Assembly (NCBI RefSeq): GCF_016463975.1
Contig: NZ_JAEMNX010000012.1
Coordinates: forward strand, 90,605 to 154,604
Direction: 5' to 3'
DNA from: Marinomonas transparens
Lineage (GTDB): Bacteria > Pseudomonadota > Gammaproteobacteria > Pseudomonadales > Marinomonadaceae
DNA length: 64,000 nt
Under the pieces are notes generated by a model that worked only from the letters and a program-made list of their open reading frames with translations, made no database searches and was not told the DNA's origin. Positions 44,874 to 55,304 of this stretch are shown one piece after another (positions within the stretch are counted from its first letter, which is position 1; every line of letters starts with the position of its first letter). The position numbers were made by a program, and so were the translations under genes.

Positions 44874-45599
44874 ATGTCTGAATCGGCTGAGGCCTCGTTA
44901 GCAATGCTTCCTTCTCACATTGCTATCATTATGGATGGTAATAACCGTTGGGCCAAGAAGAAACATTTGCCCAGTATTGCTGGCCATACAGCGGGTGCTG
45001 CTGCTGTGCGTCGCACTGTGGAGTGCGCCGCAAGGGCGGGAATTAAAGTGCTGACCTTGTTTGCTTTTTCTAGTGAAAACTGGAAACGCCCGAAACTCGA
45101 AGTGGATGGCTTGATGTCGCTTTTTATGCGTTCCTTAAAAAAGGAGCAAAAGCGTCTTATGCAAAATAATATCCAACTTCGAGTGATGGGGGATGTGTCA
45201 GGCTTTAGTGATGGCTTGCAGAAGCAAATTGCCAGTGTTGAAGCCTTTACGGCAAACAATGATGGTATGGTGTTAGTGGTCGCAGCGAATTACGGTGGCC
45301 GTTGGGACATTGTTCAGGCCGCTAAAGCATTGGCTGAAAAAGTCGCCGCTGGGGATTTGTCTGTTGATGACATTGATGAAGAACGATTCGATGCGAATAT
45401 TCAGCTAGCCGATTTACCACCTCCTGATTTGCTCATAAGAACGTCAGGAGAAGAGCGCATTAGTAATTTTCTACTATGGCAAACAGCCTATTCTGAGTTT
45501 GTCTTCCTCCCGGTTTTATGGCCGGACTTTGATCAACAACATTTTGATGAATCTTTGCAGATTTATCAAAATCGTCAACGTCGTTACGGTGGTCGATAA
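44874..45599 (+). CDS. uppS: Undecaprenyl diphosphate synthase (cis-prenyltransferase)
   Basis: Builds C55 undecaprenyl diphosphate from farnesyl diphosphate and isopentenyl diphosphate. The catalytic Asp is in IAIIMDGNNRWAKKK; FAFSSENWKRP and the C-terminal LIRTSGEERISNFLLWQ complete the family motifs. 241 residues. It works with UppP (28977) in the lipid-carrier cycle and with Dxr downstream, which supplies the isoprenoid precursors. cdsA follows after 3 bp. Confidence 0.96.
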   Translation: MSESAEASLAMLPSHIAIIMDGNNRWAKKKHLPSIAGHTAGAAAVRRTVECAARAGIKVLTLFAFSSENWKRPKLEVDGLMSLFMRSLKKEQKRLMQNNIQLRVMGDVSGFSDGLQKQIASVEAFTANNDGMVLVVAANYGGRWDIVQAAKALAEKVAAGDLSVDDIDEERFDANIQLADLPPPDLLIRTSGEERISNFLLWQTAYSEFVFLPVLWPDFDQQHFDESLQIYQNRQRRYGGR

Positions 45600-45602
45600 A
45601 CC

Positions 45603-46406
45603 ATGCTACTTCCTCGTATTCTCAGCGCCATTGTCATGGCCGTGTTATTTATCCTTGCCGTTTTTGTATTGCCAGCCTCAAGTTTCATATTGGCCATGGC
45701 TGGAGTTGTATTATTGGCAGGTTGGGAGTGGGCGCGTTTATCTGGTGTGACTCATCAGGTAGGGCGTTTGTTGTTTGCTCTCTTGGTGGGGGGGATCTGT
45801 TTTACTGTATTACAGGCTCATTACCAATATCGAGTGTTGTATGTTAGCCCTATTTTATGGGGCCTAGCTTTATATTGGGTAATTCGTTATCCAGATGAAT
45901 TAGTTTGGCGACATACACTGAGTCGCTTGTTATTTGGTTGCTGTGTTTTGGTGACGACTTGGTCTGCCTTGGTGGTTTTAAAGCAGTCTGATGGTTTTGT
46001 TGTCTGGGTGTTGCTCTTGATGGGCTTAATCTGGGGCGCTGACACAGGGGCTTATTTTGCTGGTAGGGCGTTTGGTAAGCGAAAGCTTGCCCGCTTTGTT
46101 AGTCCCGGAAAATCTTGGGAAGGTGTGGTTGGTGGTTTATTGCTAACCCAGTTAGGGGTGGTTGTTTTTTCAATATTTAGTGATTTCACTGTGATGCAAT
46201 GGCTTGTTTTAGCTGTTGTTGCCCTTATTACTTCTTCTGTTTCCGTGCTGGGGGATTTGACGGAAAGTCTATTTAAACGCCATGAGGCGCTAAAAGATTC
46301 TAGTCATCTTATTCCTGGTCATGGGGGCGTGATGGATCGGCTTGATAGTTTGGTCGCTGCGGCACCGATTTATGTGTTGATGTTAAGCTTGAGCGGATGG
46401 TTGTAA
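45603..46406 (+). CDS. cdsA: Phosphatidate cytidylyltransferase
   Basis: Makes CDP-diacylglycerol, precursor of all phospholipids, in the inner membrane. Seven to eight hydrophobic helices and the signature SVLGDLTESLFKR ... KDSSHLIPGHGGVMDRLDS near the C terminus. 267 residues. Its TAA shares the final A with the dxr ATG (TAATG), so the two are coupled. Confidence 0.95.
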   Translation: MLLPRILSAIVMAVLFILAVFVLPASSFILAMAGVVLLAGWEWARLSGVTHQVGRLLFALLVGGICFTVLQAHYQYRVLYVSPILWGLALYWVIRYPDELVWRHTLSRLLFGCCVLVTTWSALVVLKQSDGFVVWVLLLMGLIWGADTGAYFAGRAFGKRKLARFVSPGKSWEGVVGGLLLTQLGVVVFSIFSDFTVMQWLVLAVVALITSSVSVLGDLTESLFKRHEALKDSSHLIPGHGGVMDRLDSLVAAAPIYVLMLSLSGWL

Positions 46407-47581
46407 TGCAGAAAATTTGTTTACTGGGTGCGACAGGTTCTATTGGTCAAAGCACGCTTGATATTATTGCTCAGCACCCGAACAAATTTTCTTTAGAATG
46501 CGCTTCAGCTCACTCTAGTGTGGAAAAAATGGCGGATATTTGCCGTCGTTTTACACCTCGACGAGTGGTGATGGGGTCTGAAAAGACTCGTGATCAATTG
46601 GCTGTGCTGTGTTCTGATCTGGCTATTTCCTTCGAATGGGGAGAGGCGGCACTAGAGAGTATAGCAGCGGACTCTAATGTGGATCAGGTGATGGCAGCCA
46701 TCATGGGGTTTGCAGGCTTAAAACCTACCCTAGCGGGTATCAGGGCGCAAAAGCGCATATTACTAGCTAACAAAGAGTCGCTCGTTACTGCCGGTAAGTT
46801 ATTTATGGATGAGGTGGCCAAATACAATGTCACTTTATTGCCGATTGACAGTGAGCATAATGCGATTTTTCAGAGTTTGCCGCAGAATTTAGATGGTGCT
46901 CATACGCAAGATGTTCGCAAACTCTTGCTAACAGCGTCTGGTGGCCCTTTTCGCACCTGGTCTGTGGGTGATATGCAAAATGTGACACCAGAGCAGGCCT
47001 GTAAACACCCCAACTGGTCTATGGGGCAAAAGATCTCCATTGATTCTGCTACCTTGATGAACAAAGGGCTTGAGTTGATCGAAGCTTGTTGGTTGTTCAA
47101 TATGAGCCCGGCAGATGTCAGTGTGGTGGTTCATCCAGAAAGTATTATTCATTCTATGGTGGCCTATTGTGATGGCTCGGTCATTTCTCAAATGGGCAAC
47201 CCTGATATGAAGATTCCCATCGCTTATGGCTTGACTTGGCCTGAGCGTATTTCGACTCAGGTAGCGGATTTAAACTTATTTGAGATTGCTCAATTGAATT
47301 TTGAACAGCCTGATTTACAACGTTTCCCTAATTTACGACTCGCATCGGATGCGTGGTACATGGGCGGTACGGCTATGGCGGTATTAAATGCGGCTAATGA
47401 AGTAGCCGTTGCCGCTTTTTTGAATAAACAGATTGGTTTTCTTGATATTGCGCAGGTGAATGAAAAAGTACTAACCAGTGCTGAGGTTGTCGCTGTTGAT
47501 TCTTTAGAGACAGTATTTGATGCTGATCTTTATTCCCGAAATTTAGCTCGAGATGTTATCTCTCATGGTCATTTTTTATGA
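46406..47581 (+). CDS. dxr: 1-deoxy-D-xylulose 5-phosphate reductoisomerase
   Basis: Second step of the MEP isoprenoid pathway, giving 2-C-methylerythritol 4-phosphate; NADPH-dependent. The NADPH loop LLGATGSIGQSTLD, the region LLANKESLVTAG and the metal-binding PIDSEHNAIFQ are clear. 391 residues from the ATG at 46406, which overlaps the cdsA stop; another ATG nine bases earlier is possible. The rseP ATG overlaps its stop by 4 bp. Confidence 0.96.
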   Translation: MQKICLLGATGSIGQSTLDIIAQHPNKFSLECASAHSSVEKMADICRRFTPRRVVMGSEKTRDQLAVLCSDLAISFEWGEAALESIAADSNVDQVMAAIMGFAGLKPTLAGIRAQKRILLANKESLVTAGKLFMDEVAKYNVTLLPIDSEHNAIFQSLPQNLDGAHTQDVRKLLLTASGGPFRTWSVGDMQNVTPEQACKHPNWSMGQKISIDSATLMNKGLELIEACWLFNMSPADVSVVVHPESIIHSMVAYCDGSVISQMGNPDMKIPIAYGLTWPERISTQVADLNLFEIAQLNFEQPDLQRFPNLRLASDAWYMGGTAMAVLNAANEVAVAAFLNKQIGFLDIAQVNEKVLTSAEVVAVDSLETVFDADLYSRNLARDVISHGHFL

Positions 47582-48924
47582 TACAGAATATTTTAGCCAT
47601 TGTGGTTTCGCTTGGTGTGCTGATCACCTTTCATGAGTTTGGTCATTTTTATATTGCTCGTCTGTGTGGTGTTAAAGTATTACGTTTTTCAGTCGGCTTT
47701 GGTAAGCCAATTTATCGCTTTATAGGGAAAACGGGCACCGAATTTACCTTGGCGATGATTCCACTTGGTGGCTATGTTCGCATGCTGGATGAGCGTGAAG
47801 GAAATGTGCCTGCCGAGTTAAGGTCGCAAGCTTTTAATAGTAAAAATGTGTGGCAACGCATTTCGATAGTAGCGGCTGGCCCGATAGCCAATTTCATTTT
47901 AGCCATTGCTATTTACGCTCTAGTCGCTTTAATGGGCATTCAATCTTTAGCACCCAAGGTGGGTGAGATTGAAGCGAATACCCCCATTGCCCAGACAGAA
48001 TTACGTGCTGGAGACGAACTTATCGCTATTGATGGGGTCTCGGTTAGTTCATGGGAAGATGTGAATCTCGTCTTGGCAGACCTGATTGGGAAAAGTGGAA
48101 GCATTAGTGTTCGTTACCAAATTGATGGTGTGAGTTCCCCGCAAGAAGATGAGGTCAAACTAACTCGATGGTTGGTGGATGAAAAGCCAACTAATCTGAT
48201 CCGCTCTTTTGGGTTGCAGCCTTGGCAGCCTGAAGTAACGCCAGTGATCGCTCAAGTGGTTGAAGGTGGAGCCGCCGCTCAAGCTGGGTTTCTAGTCGGG
48301 GATTTGATTTTACAGATCGATGCTCAAGTTATTACTAATTGGCAGCAGGTCGTCGCACTTGTGCAAGCCAACCCAAATGATTCGTTAAGGGTAAAAGTTA
48401 AGCGTCAGGATAGTGTAAATGAGCTTGTTTTATTTCCTAACTCGATAGAACGTGATGGGGCTTATTTAGGTTATGCAGGGCTTGCTGTTGTGCCACCTAA
48501 ATGGGATGAAAGTCTGGTAAGAGAGCGTCATTATGGACCACTTGAGTCTTTGTCGTATGGCATGGCTCAAACATGGAGGATGGTCTCTTTAACGGTTTCA
48601 TCGATTGGTAAAATGTTGCAGGGACTGATTTCTTTAGATAACTTGTCTGGCCCTATTACCATTGCCAAAGTAGCGAGTGCATCGGCAGATTCTGGATTGC
48701 AGTCGTTTTTAAAGTTTATGGCCTACCTAAGCGTTAGTTTAGGAGTGCTTAATTTATTGCCTATTCCAATGTTGGATGGTGGGCACTTATTATTTTTCGG
48801 CATTGAAGCGATTCGTCGTAAGCCAGTTTCTGAGAAAATTCAGGGCTTAGCTTATCGACTGGGCGCTTCTCTATTGTTTGCTCTAATGGCTGTTGCCATT
48901 TTTAATGATTTTGCCCGCTTGTAG
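47578..48924 (+). CDS. rseP: Site-2 protease RseP
   Basis: Intramembrane zinc metalloprotease that cuts the anti-sigma factor RseA/MucA after DegS and clears signal peptides. The active-site HEFGH (about 19-23) is in the first helix and the third ligand in PMLDGGHL near the C terminus; two PDZ domains lie between (~115-200 and ~210-290), and four membrane helices are visible. 448 residues. It precedes bamA by 10 bp, linking envelope stress control with barrel assembly. Confidence 0.95.
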   Translation: MIQNILAIVVSLGVLITFHEFGHFYIARLCGVKVLRFSVGFGKPIYRFIGKTGTEFTLAMIPLGGYVRMLDEREGNVPAELRSQAFNSKNVWQRISIVAAGPIANFILAIAIYALVALMGIQSLAPKVGEIEANTPIAQTELRAGDELIAIDGVSVSSWEDVNLVLADLIGKSGSISVRYQIDGVSSPQEDEVKLTRWLVDEKPTNLIRSFGLQPWQPEVTPVIAQVVEGGAAAQAGFLVGDLILQIDAQVITNWQQVVALVQANPNDSLRVKVKRQDSVNELVLFPNSIERDGAYLGYAGLAVVPPKWDESLVRERHYGPLESLSYGMAQTWRMVSLTVSSIGKMLQGLISLDNLSGPITIAKVASASADSGLQSFLKFMAYLSVSLGVLNLLPIPMLDGGHLLFFGIEAIRRKPVSEKIQGLAYRLGASLLFALMAVAIFNDFARL

Positions 48925-48934
48925 AGAGGTATAT

Positions 48935-51250
48935 GTGAAGGTCGTTTCCGCAGTATTGTTGGCGTTAATAAGCGTGCAGAGCGTTGCTAAAAATATAGAA
49001 GATGTACGGATCGATGGTTTGGTTCAAATGCCATCAGATAGGGCTTTCGACGTTATTGGCTTTGATCAAAATGAAGCCTATGACTCAGGTAAAGTTTATC
49101 AAGCGATCAACTCACTTTTTAACACGGGTTACTTTAGCGACATAGATGTTTATGAAGAAAACGATGTGTTGATTTTCGATGTAGCAGAGCGTCCTTCTAT
49201 TGGTAATTTAACCATAGAGGGAAATAACCTAATTAAAACGGAAGATTTGCAGCGCGGCTTAACCTTATCGGGTCTAGAAATTGGCGAAATTTATGAGCCC
49301 GAAACACTTAATCAAATAGTACAAGAATTACAGCGCCAATATTATGCATTGGGGCGTTATAGTGCCAAGGTGGATATCCTTGTTGATGAAATGCCGCGTA
49401 ACCGTGTTGCTATTGCGATCAATATCGACGAAGGCGATACGGCTAAAATTGTTCACATCAATATAGTGGGCAATGAGGCTTATGATGAAGAAACGCTCAC
49501 TAAGGATTTCGAATCCCGCGAAACGGGTTATTGGAACCCCTTCAGCTCTGCTGATGAATACGGAAAAGCGAAAATTCAAGGCGACATCAACAAACTGAAA
49601 AGCTATTACCTTGATAATGGTTATTTAGACTTTGATGTGGTTTCCAGTCAGGTCAGTCTGTCGGCGGATAAAAAAGATGTCTACATAGTCATCAATGTCA
49701 ACGAAGGTAAGTCTTACAGTGTTAACCAAGTGGCTCTAAGTGGCAGCTTGCCTATTCCTGAAGACAGAATCTGGAAACATATTGATCAGCAAGAAGGCGA
49801 CGTCTTTTCTCGTAGTCAGGTTACCAAGATTATAGAGGATATATCTACTGAATTGGGCGATGATGGCTACTTATTCACTAATGTGAATGTGATCCCAGAA
49901 AAGCTTGATGACCATACTGTTAACCTTAGTTACCAAATTGCCCCTGGTCCAAAAGTTTACGTACGCCGAATTGTTTTCAGCGGCAATAGTGAAACTCAGG
50001 ATGAAGTACTGCGTCGTGAAATGACTCAGTTTGAGGGGGCTTTGGCGACCCATTCAAAAATACAATCTTCCAAGCGTCGTATTGAGCGTCTTGGCTTCTT
50101 TGGCAGTGTTGATTTAAAAACACGTCCTGTGCCTGGAACAACAGATCAGGTTGATCTGGATGTGGTGGTATTAGAGCAGCCATCAGGAAGCATCCAAGCG
50201 AGTATTGGTTACTCTGAAGCTGATGGCACTGTGCTTGGTTTTGGTATTTCTAAGCGTAACTTTATGGGGACGGGTAACAAGCTTTCTTTTAATGCCTCAC
50301 GTACTAACCAAAGACAGGACTATACACTCTCCTACGATAACCCTTATTTTACTGTTGACGGTGTAAGTCGTGGCTTTCAGTTATTTTATCAAACCAGTGA
50401 TCATGCCGATGATGACGTGGAAGACTACGATCTTGATAAAATTGGTGTCGGCGTAAATTACGGTTATCCAATTTCAGACACCCAGCGCTTAAACTTTGGC
50501 ATAACGATCAAAGAAACGAGCGTTAAGTTGGGTTATGATCCATCGAATGAAACCAATGATTATGTCACGACTTATGGTGACAATTATGATGATATCATTG
50601 CGAGCTTGACTTGGAGTGATAGTGATCTGATTGGTGGCGTGTTGCCGACCAATGGTTATTCCACTAGAGCGACATTAGAAGTTGCTACTCCAGCAGGCGA
50701 CCAAGAATACGCTAAGCTTGGCCTGACCTCTCAGAGATACTGGAATATGGGGGGCTCTAACCTGTGGTTGTTCCGATTGAAAGGTCGTTTAGGATACGGT
50801 GCAGGTTATGGCGATACAGAGAATTTTCCTTTCTTTGAAAACTACTTTGCTGGTGGTGCCTACTCTGTTCGAGGCTATAAAGCGTCGTCATTAGGGCCTA
50901 AGAACTCATACCCGAGCACCTCCAGTAATACTAGCTCGGCGTTGGGAGGAAATATCTTAGTGACGGGAACCGCGGAGTTTATTTTCCCTCTGCCTATGGT
51001 TGAAGACCATAAATCAGTAAGAACCGCTTTCTTTGTTGATGGCGGCAGTGTGTTTACCGATAGCTGTTTTGCTGGTAATACCGAATGTAATGAAGGCATC
51101 GACTTTGCTGAAATTCGTTATACGGCTGGCTTGAGCTGGACCTGGATTACACCTATTGCGCCTTTATCATTTAATCTTTCTAGACCACTAAATTCGAAAG
51201 AGGGCGATAAAACAGACTTCTTCCAATTTCAGTTGGGTACCACTTTTTAA
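48935..51250 (+). CDS. bamA: Outer membrane protein assembly factor BamA
   Basis: Core of the BAM machine inserting beta-barrel proteins, including OmpW-type porins. Signal peptide (VKVVSAVLLALISVQSVA), five POTRA domains (~22-410; VRIDGLVQMPSDRAF starts the first) and a 16-strand barrel with the VRGY motif (GGAYSVRGYKASSLG) on loop 6, ending LGTTF. 771 residues. The start is GTG (48935) after AGAGAGG; the open frame starting at 48893 overlaps rseP and lacks a signal peptide in position. Confidence 0.95.
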   Translation: MKVVSAVLLALISVQSVAKNIEDVRIDGLVQMPSDRAFDVIGFDQNEAYDSGKVYQAINSLFNTGYFSDIDVYEENDVLIFDVAERPSIGNLTIEGNNLIKTEDLQRGLTLSGLEIGEIYEPETLNQIVQELQRQYYALGRYSAKVDILVDEMPRNRVAIAINIDEGDTAKIVHINIVGNEAYDEETLTKDFESRETGYWNPFSSADEYGKAKIQGDINKLKSYYLDNGYLDFDVVSSQVSLSADKKDVYIVINVNEGKSYSVNQVALSGSLPIPEDRIWKHIDQQEGDVFSRSQVTKIIEDISTELGDDGYLFTNVNVIPEKLDDHTVNLSYQIAPGPKVYVRRIVFSGNSETQDEVLRREMTQFEGALATHSKIQSSKRRIERLGFFGSVDLKTRPVPGTTDQVDLDVVVLEQPSGSIQASIGYSEADGTVLGFGISKRNFMGTGNKLSFNASRTNQRQDYTLSYDNPYFTVDGVSRGFQLFYQTSDHADDDVEDYDLDKIGVGVNYGYPISDTQRLNFGITIKETSVKLGYDPSNETNDYVTTYGDNYDDIIASLTWSDSDLIGGVLPTNGYSTRATLEVATPAGDQEYAKLGLTSQRYWNMGGSNLWLFRLKGRLGYGAGYGDTENFPFFENYFAGGAYSVRGYKASSLGPKNSYPSTSSNTSSALGGNILVTGTAEFIFPLPMVEDHKSVRTAFFVDGGSVFTDSCFAGNTECNEGIDFAEIRYTAGLSWTWITPIAPLSFNLSRPLNSKEGDKTDFFQFQLGTTF

Positions 51251-51291
51251 TCAGTAACTTTTAACCAGTAATATTGTGAAAGGTATAGAAA

Positions 51292-51786
51292 ATGAAAAAA
51301 ATAATAGCGACGCTTTTTGCTTTATGCGTAATGAGCAGTGTGCAAGCAACAGAAATGGCGGTTGTTGATTTCAGAGCTGCCCTATTACAAAGTGATGCGG
51401 GTCAAGAAGCGGCGAAAGAGCCCAAGCAGCAAATTGCTGCTATGGATGCGCGTCTGAAAAAAGAGCAAGAAGCGCTTAATCAAATGGCTCAAGACCTTAA
51501 GCGCGATGAGTTAACCCTATCACCTGATGAGTTTCAAAAGCGTCGTCAAGCATTGGCCGAAAACGATAACAAAGTACGTAGCATGGCCGCTGCTATGCAA
51601 CGTCAAGCAAAAGAACTTGAGCAAAACCTGATTCAATCTTTAACACCTAAAGGTGAGGCCGCATTAAAATCCTTAATTGAAGAACGTAAATTAGATCTAG
51701 TATTAAATCGTCAGCTAAGCTTATATGCTAATGAAAAGTCCGATTTAACCAATGAATTGGTAGCACGTATTAATAAGGATAAATAA
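51292..51786 (+). CDS. skp: Periplasmic chaperone Skp (OmpH family)
   Basis: Holds unfolded outer-membrane proteins on the way to BamA. Signal peptide KKIIATLFALCVMSSVQA then TEMAVVDFRAALLQSDAGQ; a long coiled-coil tentacle of Lys/Glu/Gln-rich helices (~35-120) follows. 164 residues, standard. It lies directly between bamA and lpxD. Confidence 0.92.
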   Translation: MKKIIATLFALCVMSSVQATEMAVVDFRAALLQSDAGQEAAKEPKQQIAAMDARLKKEQEALNQMAQDLKRDELTLSPDEFQKRRQALAENDNKVRSMAAAMQRQAKELEQNLIQSLTPKGEAALKSLIEERKLDLVLNRQLSLYANEKSDLTNELVARINKDK

Positions 51787-51791
51787 TAAGG

Positions 51792-52823
51792 ATGAGCTAT
51801 ACATTAGCTGAGTTAGCAGACAAGGTTCAGGGTACCGTTAAAGGCAACGCTGAACTTATGATAGATGGCATAGGGACGCTTGAAAAAGCAGATGTTCACG
51901 CATTAAGTTTTTTGGCGAACCCTAAATACCAAAATCAGTTGGAGTCGACGTCTGCTGGTGCTGTTATTGTAAAAAATGATGAGCTGGCACAGCTGGTTGA
52001 CAATGCCATTGTGGTGTCTAACCCTTATTTAGCCTTTGCACAATTATCCCACCTATTTGTTCCCTTGACTGAGTCTTGGTCTGGGGTGCATCAAAGTGCC
52101 GTTATTTCCTCTAATGCTCAACTTGGTGATGATGTTCTTGTTGGTCCAAATGTTGTGATTGATGATGATGTTGTTATTGCGGAGGGCTGTGTGATTGGCG
52201 CTGGGTGTGTGATAGGGCGAGGCGCTCAAATAGCTCAAGGTAGTCGTTTGTATGCTAATGTCACTCTTTATCATGATGTGATTATTGGTGAAAAATGTAT
52301 TTTTCATAGCGGTGTTGTTATCGGTGCGGATGGTTTTGGTTTTGCACCTGCCTCTTATGGTTGGGAAAAAATTGATCAGCTCGGTTCTGTCGTGATAGGT
52401 AACAATGTTGAAGTGGGTGCTAATACAACCATTGACCGTGGTGCCATAGAAAACACCTGCATTGGGCATGGTGTTAAAATAGATAACCAAGTTCAAATTG
52501 CCCATAACGTGGTAATTGGTGATAATACCGCGATTGCCGCATGTACCGCGATTGCAGGAAGCGTATCGATTGGTTCTGCATGTACTATCTCTGGTGGTGT
52601 TGGCATCGCAGGGCATATAGAAATAGTGGATCATGTGCATGTCACGGCAATGAGTATGATCAGCAAATCTATTTTGCGGGCAGGGTCATATTCTTCAGGT
52701 TCGGGAATGGAGTCTACATCTAAGTGGCGACGTTCAGTGGCAAGAATTAGACAGCTCGATAATATGGCAAAGAAAATCTCCAAATTGGAAAAAATACTTA
52801 ATAAGTTTTCAGAAAAAGGTTAA
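51792..52823 (+). CDS. lpxD: UDP-3-O-acylglucosamine N-acyltransferase
   Basis: Third step of lipid A synthesis, adding the second 3-hydroxyacyl chain. N-terminal LpxD domain ([16 protein letters not shown]), then a left-handed beta-helix of hexapeptides (~100-290, e.g. [11 protein letters not shown] with the catalytic His region [14 protein letters not shown] [11 protein letters not shown]), and a C-terminal helix. 343 residues. fabZ follows after 7 bp. Confidence 0.95.
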   Translation: MSYTLAELADKVQGTVKGNAELMIDGIGTLEKADVHALSFLANPKYQNQLESTSAGAVIVKNDELAQLVDNAIVVSNPYLAFAQLSHLFVPLTESWSGVHQSAVISSNAQLGDDVLVGPNVVIDDDVVIAEGCVIGAGCVIGRGAQIAQGSRLYANVTLYHDVIIGEKCIFHSGVVIGADGFGFAPASYGWEKIDQLGSVVIGNNVEVGANTTIDRGAIENTCIGHGVKIDNQVQIAHNVVIGDNTAIAACTAIAGSVSIGSACTISGGVGIAGHIEIVDHVHVTAMSMISKSILRAGSYSSGSGMESTSKWRRSVARIRQLDNMAKKISKLEKILNKFSEKG

Positions 52824-52830
52824 TACTTAC

Positions 52831-53268
52831 ATGATGGACGTAAATGAAATTCGTCGTTATCTACCTCACAGATACCCGTTTTTATTAGTAGATCGCGTTG
52901 TTGAACTGAATTTAGGCGATTCTATTGTTGCCTACAAAAATGTCACAATCAATGAACCATTTTTTAATGGGCATTTTCCTCATCATCCAGTGATGCCCGG
53001 AGTGCTAATTATTGAAGCGATGGCACAAGCGGCTGGTGTGCTAGGCTTTAAAACCATGGATAAGACCCCTGAAGACGGTTCTATCTATTATTTTGTTGGT
53101 ACAGATAAAGCACGCTTTAAGCGTCCTGTGGTGCCTGGCGATCGTTTGCAATTAGAAGCAAAAATTGTCACTGAGAAACGTGGTATTTGGAAGTTTGAAT
53201 GTAAGGCAACGGTTGACGGCGAACTGGCTTGTTCAGCAACCATTATGTGTGCAGATAGGAAGGTATAA
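52831..53268 (+). CDS. fabZ: 3-hydroxyacyl-[ACP] dehydratase FabZ
   Basis: Hot-dog-fold dehydratase of fatty acid elongation; it competes with LpxA for 3-hydroxyacyl-ACP. The active-site His is in [12 protein letters not shown] and the Glu in [27 protein letters not shown] is the typical start. 145 residues. Two ATGs in tandem begin the frame. lpxA starts 5 bp after the stop. Confidence 0.96.
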   Translation: MMDVNEIRRYLPHRYPFLLVDRVVELNLGDSIVAYKNVTINEPFFNGHFPHHPVMPGVLIIEAMAQAAGVLGFKTMDKTPEDGSIYYFVGTDKARFKRPVVPGDRLQLEAKIVTEKRGIWKFECKATVDGELACSATIMCADRKV

Positions 53269-53273
53269 TTATA

Positions 53274-54050
53274 GTGGCGATACACCCAACAGCGTTAGTT
53301 GATTCCAAAGCGCAAATTGATGCCAGTGTAGAAATTGGCCCTTTTAGCGTAATTGGACCAGATGTGATTATTGGCGCAGGTAGCGTGATTAAATCCCATG
53401 TGGTGATTAATGGTCACACAAAGATAGGATGTCGTAATGAAATTTATCAATTTGCTTCTGTTGGGGAAGCAAATCAGGATAAAAAATACAAAGGCGAGCC
53501 GACTAGACTCATTATTGGCGATGACAATGTGATCCGTGAAAATGCCACGATTCATCGCGGTACGATTCAAGATAAAGAAGTGACTCAAATTGGCAATCAT
53601 AATCTATTCATGGCCAGTACCCATGTAGGGCATGATTGCATTGTGGGTGATCACAATATATTCGCCAATTATGTCGCCTTGGCTGGCCACGTTATTGTAG
53701 GCGATCATGCTATTCTCGGCGGCTATACTGGCGTTCATCAGTTTTGTCAGGTGAACTCTTATAGCATGTGCGGCATGGGCTCCATGGTATCTAAAGATAT
53801 CCCTAGGTTCGTCATGGTTTCTGGCTACCCAGCTAAAGCCCATGGCATGAACTTTGAAGGTATGCGCCGTCGAGGTGTGCCTAGCGATATTATTAAAAGC
53901 CTTAGAAAAGCCTATAAAATTGTTTACCTGAAAGGACTCACACTGGAATTAGCGCTGCAAGAACTTGAGCAAGATGATATTTTCCATATTCCAGAAGTGG
54001 TTGAGTTTGTCTTATCAATTCGGCGTTCCGAGCGCGGTATTGTTCGTTAG
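53274..54050 (+). CDS. lpxA: UDP-N-acetylglucosamine acyltransferase LpxA
   Basis: First step of lipid A synthesis. Left-handed beta-helix of hexapeptides (IGPFSVIGPDVIIGAGSVI) with the catalytic His region in STHVGHDCIVGDHNIFAN, and a C-terminal helical domain. 258 residues. It starts at GTG (53274). A strong terminator follows the stop, before lpxB. Confidence 0.96.
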   Translation: MAIHPTALVDSKAQIDASVEIGPFSVIGPDVIIGAGSVIKSHVVINGHTKIGCRNEIYQFASVGEANQDKKYKGEPTRLIIGDDNVIRENATIHRGTIQDKEVTQIGNHNLFMASTHVGHDCIVGDHNIFANYVALAGHVIVGDHAILGGYTGVHQFCQVNSYSMCGMGSMVSKDIPRFVMVSGYPAKAHGMNFEGMRRRGVPSDIIKSLRKAYKIVYLKGLTLELALQELEQDDIFHIPEVVEFVLSIRRSERGIVR

Positions 54051-54065
54051 ACGACATATTTTATA

Positions 54066-54101
54066 AAGAAAACCCCGGATATGTTCGGGGTTTTCTTTTT
54101 T
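54066..54101 (+). terminator. Rho-independent terminator between lpxA and lpxB
   Basis: A 12-bp perfect stem (54066-54077 with 54086-54097), 8-nt loop, T-rich tail to 54101. It separates lpxB from the bulk of the cluster. Confidence 0.87.
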
Positions 54102-54131
54102 ATCAAAGATTACGTATTAGAGACGGAATAA

Positions 54132-55304
54132 ATGGAAGCAAGGTCGGTGACACGGTATGTTTTAGTAGCTGGTGAGGCCTCGGGTGATATTTTAGGTGCC
54201 AACCTAATTGCCCATTTAAAAAAGCTTCAACCAGAAGCCATATTTGAAGGTATTGGTGGTCCGTTAATGGAAGCGCAAGGTTTCCGCAGTATGGTTCCTA
54301 TGGACAGATTATCTGTGATGGGCTTGGTTGAAGTATTGGGGCGCCTGCGTGAACTGCTGGGTATTCGAAAACGTTTATATCAAGCTTGCTTAGATAACCC
54401 TCCAACCGCTTTTATTGGAATCGACTCTCCAGATTTTAATGTCCCCCTCGAAAGAAAACTGAAACAAGCGGGCATTCCTACTGTTCATTACGTCAGTCCT
54501 TCTGTTTGGGCGTGGCGTCAAAAGCGTATTTTTAATATCAAGAAATCGGTTGATCTGATGTTGGCGCTGTTTCCGTTTGAACTGCCTATTTACCATCAGC
54601 ATGATATTCCTATTGTTTGTGTTGGTCATACCCTTGCTGATGAAATCCCCTTAGAAAGTGACGCTGAAGAAGCTCGTCAAACACTTAATTTAGGCCCAGT
54701 GAATGGCCCTGTTTTTGGTATTTTACCCGGTTCTAGAGGCGGCGAAGTAAGTCGTTTAGCACCGCTTTTCATTGAAGCGATGAAACTTATTAAACAGCAA
54801 GAGCCAAATGCCATCTTTTTGATGCCGGCAGCAAATGCCGAGCGTAAGGCACAAATTGAGGCCGCGCTACATGAAGCCAATGCTGAAGCGATTCTGATCG
54901 ATGGTCAATCTCGTACTGTCATGGCCGCATCCGATGCCATTTTATTAGCGTCAGGGACGGCAGCGTTAGAGGCCATGTTAGTAAAACGCCCCATGGTCGT
55001 ATCTTATCGAGTGAATAAAGTAACCCATGCCATCATGAAAAGAATGGTAAAGGTTCCCCACCTTTCGCTACCTAATTTACTCGCCAATGAAGAGCTTGTT
55101 CCTGAATTGATACAGGATGAGGCCACGCCAGACAATTTAGCTAGGCGTTTTTTACAGACTTGGCAGTCTTTTGTCGGGGATAAAAGCATTCAGAAAAAGT
55201 ACATCGATTTGCATGAGATGCTGCGTAAAAATGCAGGACAGCAAGCTGCTCAAGCCATTGTTTCCATGCTCGAGAATAAAAACACGAAAGAGAAAGCAGA
55301 ATGA
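54132..55304 (+). CDS. lpxB: Lipid-A-disaccharide synthase
   Basis: GT19 glycosyltransferase joining UDP-diacylglucosamine and lipid X at the inner membrane surface. [41 protein letters not shown] and [11 protein letters not shown] are all LpxB hallmarks. 390 residues. The rnhB ATG overlaps its stop by 4 bp. Confidence 0.95.
   Translation: MEARSVTRYVLVAGEASGDILGANLIAHLKKLQPEAIFEGIGGPLMEAQGFRSMVPMDRLSVMGLVEVLGRLRELLGIRKRLYQACLDNPPTAFIGIDSPDFNVPLERKLKQAGIPTVHYVSPSVWAWRQKRIFNIKKSVDLMLALFPFELPIYHQHDIPIVCVGHTLADEIPLESDAEEARQTLNLGPVNGPVFGILPGSRGGEVSRLAPLFIEAMKLIKQQEPNAIFLMPAANAERKAQIEAALHEANAEAILIDGQSRTVMAASDAILLASGTAALEAMLVKRPMVVSYRVNKVTHAIMKRMVKVPHLSLPNLLANEELVPELIQDEATPDNLARRFLQTWQSFVGDKSIQKKYIDLHEMLRKNAGQQAAQAIVSMLENKNTKEKAE

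Noticed and set aside
52053..52640. 195-codon open frame antisense to lpxD
   Set aside because: Asn/Thr/Ile-rich shadow of the hexapeptide-repeat coding strand; no start signals.
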